Of a DNA stretch of 64,000 bases, positions 57,801-64,000 are shown in pieces (the stretch's first letter is position 1; every line of letters starts with the position of its first letter). The position numbers and the translations under genes are program-made. Below the pieces are notes generated by a model that had not been told where the DNA came from, made no database searches, and saw only the letters and a list, made by a program, of their open reading frames with translations. Origin of the DNA: Onthophagus taurus (lineage: Eukaryota; Arthropoda; Insecta; Coleoptera; Scarabaeidae); contig NC_091967.1 of the NCBI RefSeq assembly GCF_036711975.1, positions 6,696,001 through 6,760,000 on the forward strand, written 5' to 3'.

Positions 57801-59480
57801 AGTGCGTGGACGCACACGCCCATAGAATGTCAATTAATCCTTGAAAATAAAAAATAGAAAGAACGGAAAATAGAAGGCGCAGAAGAGATTTCATTTTCCG
57901 ATCATGAAAAATTCATTATCTCATTAAGTAGCGCGATTGTAAATTCGCGAAGCACAATCCTCGACGAACCGTGTAGCACCCAAAACAGATATTGGAATAG
58001 ATCACTCTTTATAAATAGAACGGTGTTCGACCCGACCTAACCGAAATCATTGTACCATAGGTCAATAAACTGTTACAGCTGTGTTAAAACGATAAAAAAT
58101 ACACTTGGTTTAGAAAATTTGTATTTCATTTTTAATGTCGAACTAACCCAAACGGGGCATTAATTCCATCAGACCATGAAAGTAGCTCCGAATTAAATCG
58201 AAACCCATTTGTATAATCCTTTTGTTTTTTTCGATGCCCATCAACATAATAGGTAGTACATGCATGATTGAAAGAAGAAGAATAATGGTATCTCAACTCA
58301 AGAAGGAACTCTTTTAATAAGCTCACCGACTTCTCCTTTTTCTGTTGGCATCTCAAAAACAATCGCTTCGAACGAAATAGGACGTTGAACCTTGGCACGT
58401 TACGTTGACTTTTACTTTAAGAACTGCTACGAAAAAATGTACGTTTTGTAAACCCTTAATGATCCGTCAATAAATAACGTATTCTAGCGTTTTTATAGGG
58501 TTTGCAAAAGTTTTTTTAAAGAGTTTATTGGTGGTTGTAAAACGCTACTGAAATAGGCACGGAAACCTTTTTGCAGTTGAAATCTATTGAATTTACAAAG
58601 TAAGTAGAATTTTTAAAACGTTTTGTCAAATTTTTCAATTGTATTTCGGGGAAAGAAATAAAAGGTTCTTGAAGGGGTGTTTACTTGAATAAAAGCAAAC
58701 CAGATTTCACTTAAATTGTTTTATTAGCAAAAATAGAGATGTCATAAAGAAATTCAAGTTATTTAGACTAATTTAATTCCAAATTATGGATTTTCGTTTC
58801 TTCCACAACCAGCGATTTACCAGATGCTCTCCAGAGTCTAGCTACTTCTAAGGATGATTCGGATACTTATCCTAAAATCTACGACTTCCTGATGTAGTTG
58901 TACTTGTCATATACTTGTCAGCCAATACAGTAAATTTACTATCTTCCTCATCCTGTTATCAGGTCTTGGCTAAAATACTGCTCTACCTCCTAAAATTCGT
59001 GGATTATCATCACATTTTGATGGAATTAGTGAATCCAGGCCATCTACTTAGATAATTTAGAAAAAGGAAGCCAAAACGAAGTCAAAAATAAATTAAATTC
59101 AATTTGTAGGCAAAGAACTAATATAAAGTATATTGGTGAACATTTAAGTTGAAGATGTGGTCATCATCAACGTGATTGTTTCTAAATAGACTTTAATTTA
59201 AAATCAACCACCGCTCCTTAATGTCTGACCTACCCGGTGATTCCCATACTAAAAATTGTTTTCTGCTCTACAATAGACCCAATTACAGTCGGGTTTGTTC
59301 AATAAGATTTTACGAGTTTATAAGCAAAGCTCATCTTCTTTTAATGGCAATAAAAGGTGTTCGGTCAAAGCGATTTATATGATTGGTAGAGATCGTTAGA
59401 AGTTGTAGCGACTAATAACGTAACATAACAGATTTCCTTTCAGTGAAGGCAACTCTCTGGATACAACCGACAATCTCGGA
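54811..59480. other. Intergenic, no gene supported
   Basis: Several open frames of 60-165 codons exist (for example 55491-55988) but lack signal peptides, domains, splice partners or codon regularity. Short GC-richer patches near 55370-55860 resemble no known family. Confidence 0.45.
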
Positions 59481-60000
59481 ATCGCGGAATAACCGCAGCA
59501 TCTTAATAAGCGCATTCCTAGATTAGATCTTCGCCAACAGAGCGCTTCCTGCTCCCATAGAATCCTCGCACAATACCAAAAGACGTACAAATCTCGCCCG
59601 CAGGATTGCTCTCTTCCGTCTCTCTCGCCTTAGGCGATTGCCTCCACAGTCACAAGTCGGAATCAGCGGGAGAAACGTCCGGATTCTCCCTTTGACGACT
59701 TCTTCAGGCGGCAATTCCTAAACGCCGGACCAATAAGATAACGACCAGGGCGAGGAAGTACATAGGAAGAAAAAGAGAAGAGGAAGAGGAGAGCCGCCGT
59801 CGACGTGCGAAAGAGAAGAGACGTCGGCCTCGGTCTCGCCGCCAAGATCTGGGTCGAGATTTGCCATTGAACCGACCAAGCTGTGACGTAATGGAGTCAT
59901 TCACCTGTGACGTCAGCAGGTTGAGGCCGCGATCGCGGAAGACGAAGGAGCAGGACGATTGCTTCACAGCTGATGCACTCGCAGGGCCCGGAGAAAGTTC
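59480..60000. other. GC-rich island with two CRE-type sites
   Basis: G+C-rich with purine runs (gaagaggaagaggaga). Contains TGACGTAA at 59884-59891 and the full palindrome TGACGTCA at 59908-59915, 24 bases apart, which are cAMP-response/ATF-type sites. May be the promoter or 5' exon of a gene whose coding part is outside the window. Confidence 0.35.
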
Positions 60001-62050
60001 TTTCGCGGATTTTATTGTTATTTATATGGGTTGGGTACTATTTATAGATGCTGTGTTTGCCTATTTTCACCTCCTTGTCTATTTTAAACAATTCGATTAC
60101 AATCTTCATCCTAATCAAAGTTTTAAAAAATGCATTCTTAATCTTTACGTTAAAAGTTTTAAAAAAATTTTGTCCACGTTTTTATTACGCTTCGCACCTT
60201 TATTTCTTCATGTTCAGACAAGTACACTCACAAATTGTTTGGTGTCGTAAACATAAAGGCAACAGTATGAATACAATTAAGGTACTTAGTGGTTCTTTGT
60301 GAAGTTACTACTAAATGCCATCCTCGCAAGAGATAACATTTCAAAGAAGTACACCGTAAGAAGATTAAATCGTATTATGAGTAAGAATCCTTTCCTGAAA
60401 CCTCCAAAGCTTACTACCTACTAAGTCGGGTTATAATGTTTTGATCCTGTGAAATTAGCCTTAAAAATTACATAGATCGCCAATAAGTTTTTCTTGGTAA
60501 CAAGGAACTAAACTTGTTAAATATTTGTTTGACCTCAAATATTTTGCTAGATTTTTTCATTAGAATGTTGAAAGTTTTCGCGATACAAAGGAGTGAAAAC
60601 AGTTATAGTTTTCGGTTGTAAATTATCACGCCGAGTTTGTTTAACCTAGTTTTCATAAATTCTGAAGAGATATTCCTTTGTTTAAAAAAGGTTGAAGTTT
60701 TTCAGCGGTTATATTAATAATTAACTGCTTATCTAAGATCGTTAATAAATATGTACATATTTTCGTTACATAACTCGTTTTCCATGTTGCACAATCGTTC
60801 AGAGCAATGCAAAAATAAGTTGAGTAATAACAGCGACATTGGTTTAGATTCTTCAAGCCCAATTAATTGATCTGTGTTAATTAACACAAAAAGCCTATTA
60901 TGGCAGAAAAATATTGACTTACACGGGAGAACTTTAAAACTAGTATGCGGTAGCGAATAAGTTGCGTTTAATGAGTTTAATTTCAAGGTATAAAAGCGAA
61001 TTTTATGGAAAAAAAATCAGCACCCACAATTTTTTAGTGCCACCTGAATCGTTAAAACTCCTCTTCCGCCAAACTAAACTTGAATTATCACCTCTAAAAA
61101 ATCCCTATCCAAGCCACATGACGCCTGTATGTGTATATAAAAAACTAGATGGGAACAGCACGTGCCATATGTCTGAGAGGTTCTTCCGCTTTCAGTTTTG
61201 CCATCGGCATCTAAAAATTGATGGGGGGCGGGGGCGTTCTATGAGCGATTGAAAAAATACACGTGCTATTTTTTTAGCATCTTGAGAGGTTTGTGAGGGT
61301 CCAAAGCTGCGGTAGCAGTTGGGGTAGGTTGGTTTTAGAAGGTAACACGACACTTCTGCATCTGCCACATCGGCTGAGCAATTTTTTATACCCAAGTTTT
61401 TTATATCCACGTTTTTTATCTTGAACTTTTTTATGGCCACTTTATACGGGGATGTGCGTTTTTATCCTATACAGAGGGTTTAGATTGCTAAATTGATTTT
61501 TTTTAATTCATTGAATATAACTGACAAAGAGAAAAACGAAGAAAATTTAATCAATAGAAATTTATTTTAACAAGTATTTTTTTTTGTTTGTGTAATCTTC
61601 CTAATGGTTCTGTTGGTTTTGTTAATTAATACCTAATATTATTTAATAGCTATATAAATTTGTTTAATTTAATTATCAAATATATAAAACGCGTATTCTA
61701 GAATCAATGACGAACACTAAAGACAAAGCGAGGTATTTCTTTATATCGACTTTATTTTGCGCAACTTCCTCCTTCCTTCATTCCTCCAGGTGAAACCAAA
61801 GTAATTTCAAAGACAATTACACAACAATCTCCAATATTAGCCGAAGAGTTCATAAGGCGCCATTAGTTGCTTTCAATTTTCCTGACCGTTTCCGCCTGCA
61901 TTATTCCCACAACGAGTTTCAATTCTGATGATTATAGAAGTTACACGATGGATGAATCCCGGTTATTGAATCGCTTTATATAATATTTATAATTATCGAT
62001 TAAATTTCGATTAATTTGAATTTACTTTTTTGTCTTTTGGGGAGGTATGA
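60001..62050. other. Intergenic, AT-rich
   Basis: No coding signal seen. TATATAAAA at about 61133 is not followed by a plausible reading frame. Confidence 0.45.
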
Positions 62051-62700
62051 TTGTTTTCAGGGAATTCCGAAAAATATTTTGAAGGATCATCGTCGGCGGG
62101 GAGTGATCCAGCAGATGGCGCGGCGACCGTCTGTCCGCTGAAATGAGTAAACGACCGCGGCATCGCAGGGGTCTACGTCCTACCAGAGCCCTGACCTACT
62201 AACTTTGCGAGGTCAATGATCTGCAATTCCAGTTTCAGGGGACTCTCTTCTTCACGCCGAGCTAAGTTCTTCTTCGGTACTCTTCTTCTTCTGTCGATGG
62301 ACCGCGCGAAGAAGAAGGAGAAGAGGAGGTCCTCGTGGGAACCTTTTTGGGGACGCAATCGGCGAAGAGAAGCAGGAGGTGAAGAGGAGTCGCCGACGCG
62401 AATTTGGAGGCAGGACGAGCGATGGAAATAGACGCGCGCTCTACTGCTGAGGCTAGTAACCTCTGGTGGCCCAAGAATTCGGACTCAGTTTTCGGAGTCA
62501 TCCATGGTCTCGCTTCGAGCCTTCGAGTGCGTGGCCACTCCGTCCTTCTCTGCCTCCTGGCAGGACGAGGAGGACAAGCGGCCCCACCTTTTTCTAGGTG
62601 GAGTGCGAGGGACAAAAAAGAGGCAGGAAGAATCGTCCGGCTCTTAATACGGCTGGAATGTCTTGTACGACGTGATAACAAACGTTGACGGGCGGATTGA
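62050..62700. other. GC-rich island
   Basis: G+C-rich, with purine and pyrimidine runs and many CG dinucleotides (ccgcggcatcgcag, cgccgacgcg). Open frames on both strands reflect the composition. No family recognised. Confidence 0.35.
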
Positions 62701-64000
62701 TTTTAGAATTCTTATTAATAATTCTCTAGTGCTTAAATAACTCAAAAACAGGATCTTTCTACTTAAATTTAAACATAACAAATATTAAAACATTTCAATA
62801 ATATTCTTATTAATTAATTAGTAAAAATGTTTTAGGATAATAGTTGTAATGGGATAACAGCATTTCTCGGTGTTTAAGATTCGATTTCAATAAGAATGCA
62901 CCGGACCTGCACAAACAAATTTTTCTTTCGTCAGGCTTTCTTTCACTACTTTCTCTCGTCGAGGTCCGGCACGAGCACTTAGAACCTAAGACACGACGCC
63001 GCATCTTGCGCTCGTGGCAGACGACAGCTTTCTTTTCGGCGTTGGGGGCTCCGTCTCTCTAGACCAGTCGACCCTGGTTTCTTTCGTGGTGTTTTTCTTG
63101 GTCTAGTCAGGTCTCTCCCAGCGTGCACTAGACGCAATAATAAAACTAGAGACGAGGCCGTTACGAGACTGGCCGTAAAATGTTCTTACAGCACCTGGAT
63201 AAGAGCCAAGGGGGCCACCCGAACACCTTTAAACTTGAACTTGCGCTCATCGCCAGTGAAAACAAACGCAGAAGAAATTGGAATGTTAAACGAAGTTTAA
63301 ATTGAAACAGAAATTGAAATCGGAATGAACGATAAGATACGAGAACAATAGCGTGATAAATACGTGTACGAGAACGAACATTCACGACTACATTCATTAT
63401 TTCGAAGAGGTTTACACTACAAACTCATATATATTGGAATGTAAGAAGAAGGAATGAAGTAAAAAAAAGAACAAATCCGAACTCAGGTTCGAGTTCACCG
63501 ACATCGCGACTTTCAACAACGATATTTGTATCAGCTGTTAAGAGTTCACAATGGTTTGTTGTGTTATGACATTACATCATCTGTGGGCGCCGTACTCTTA
63601 TAAGAGATGATTATCGATTGTTGGATTGAAGTAAAGCATGTAGCGGCTCGAGTAGCCATTCATCAACTTTATTAAAAGAAACTGAATTTAAAATGAATGA
63701 CTCAAAAATATTTATAATTATTTTTTATCACATCATAAATCACCAAATCCTAGCACGAAGACATTTCCTGGTCTGAAGGAAAGTTCGATTCCCTCTGGTC
63801 GAAGACAATGTCTTCTGGTTGCCACATCGAAGCGATGAAGATTGATGGACTCGAGTTGGTGTGCGTGAGACCGTCGATACACGCACACACATAGGCCGCC
63901 AGAGTATGGGCTCTGGGCATTGAAGACCCAGTTCGATCATGTGTCAACAACCTCTGAATATTCAGCTGATCGGCGAAGAGTTCGATGACACGAAGAACAC
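62701..64000. other. Right edge, no gene supported
   Basis: Mixed composition with a further GC-richer patch at about 62900-63140. No supportable exon. Confidence 0.4.

Noticed and set aside
59704-59967. Overlapping minus-strand open frames in the GC-rich island
   Set aside because: Arg/Ser-rich strings in several frames at once reflect purine runs, not coding constraint.

Overview
The window is nuclear DNA of a holometabolous insect, perhaps a beetle (order inferred only from overall character). It is AT-rich, genes have short introns with GT-AG borders, promoters are TATA plus TCAGT initiators, and decayed LINE, Tc1/mariner and BEL/Pao pieces are scattered through it. Its core is an Osiris gene cluster, an insect-specific family (DUF1676) of secretory-pathway proteins of cuticle-making epithelia.

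Layout. 1-2.7 kb: intergenic. 2.7-21.6 kb: nine plus-strand Osiris genes (labelled osi-a to osi-i here). 21.6-23.3 kb: convergent switch point. 23.3-38.7 kb: five minus-strand Osiris genes (osi-j to osi-n). 41.4-44.3 kb: three tandem copies of an unrecognised two-exon gene for a small secreted protein, with a dead Tc1/mariner-type transposon between copies two and three. 45.0-53.2 kb: a seven-exon M17 leucyl-aminopeptidase-like gene with repeat-filled introns. 53.2-64 kb: no supportable gene; one hairpin (MITE-like) element, a diverged repeat shared with the aminopeptidase intron, and several GC-richer islands.

Most Osiris genes encode a signal peptide, a two-cysteine segment, an acidic alpha-helical region, an (E/G)xR-basic junction, a long hydrophobic stretch and a His/Gly/Tyr-rich tail often ending in an AQxLAY-like motif. 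Departures from this plan are the interesting part. osi-f is reduced to signal peptide plus hydrophobic module. osi-k has lost the cysteine pair that its paralogue osi-l keeps. osi-n carries a coiled coil and a four-cysteine C-terminal domain resembling DM4/DM12. Similar core promoters (TATA, then TCAGT about 30 bases on) across the cluster suggest shared timing of expression.

Numbered Osiris orthology was not assigned, because it needs a phylogeny. By order and tail type, the minus-strand block could be the low-number end of the insect cluster (weak inference).
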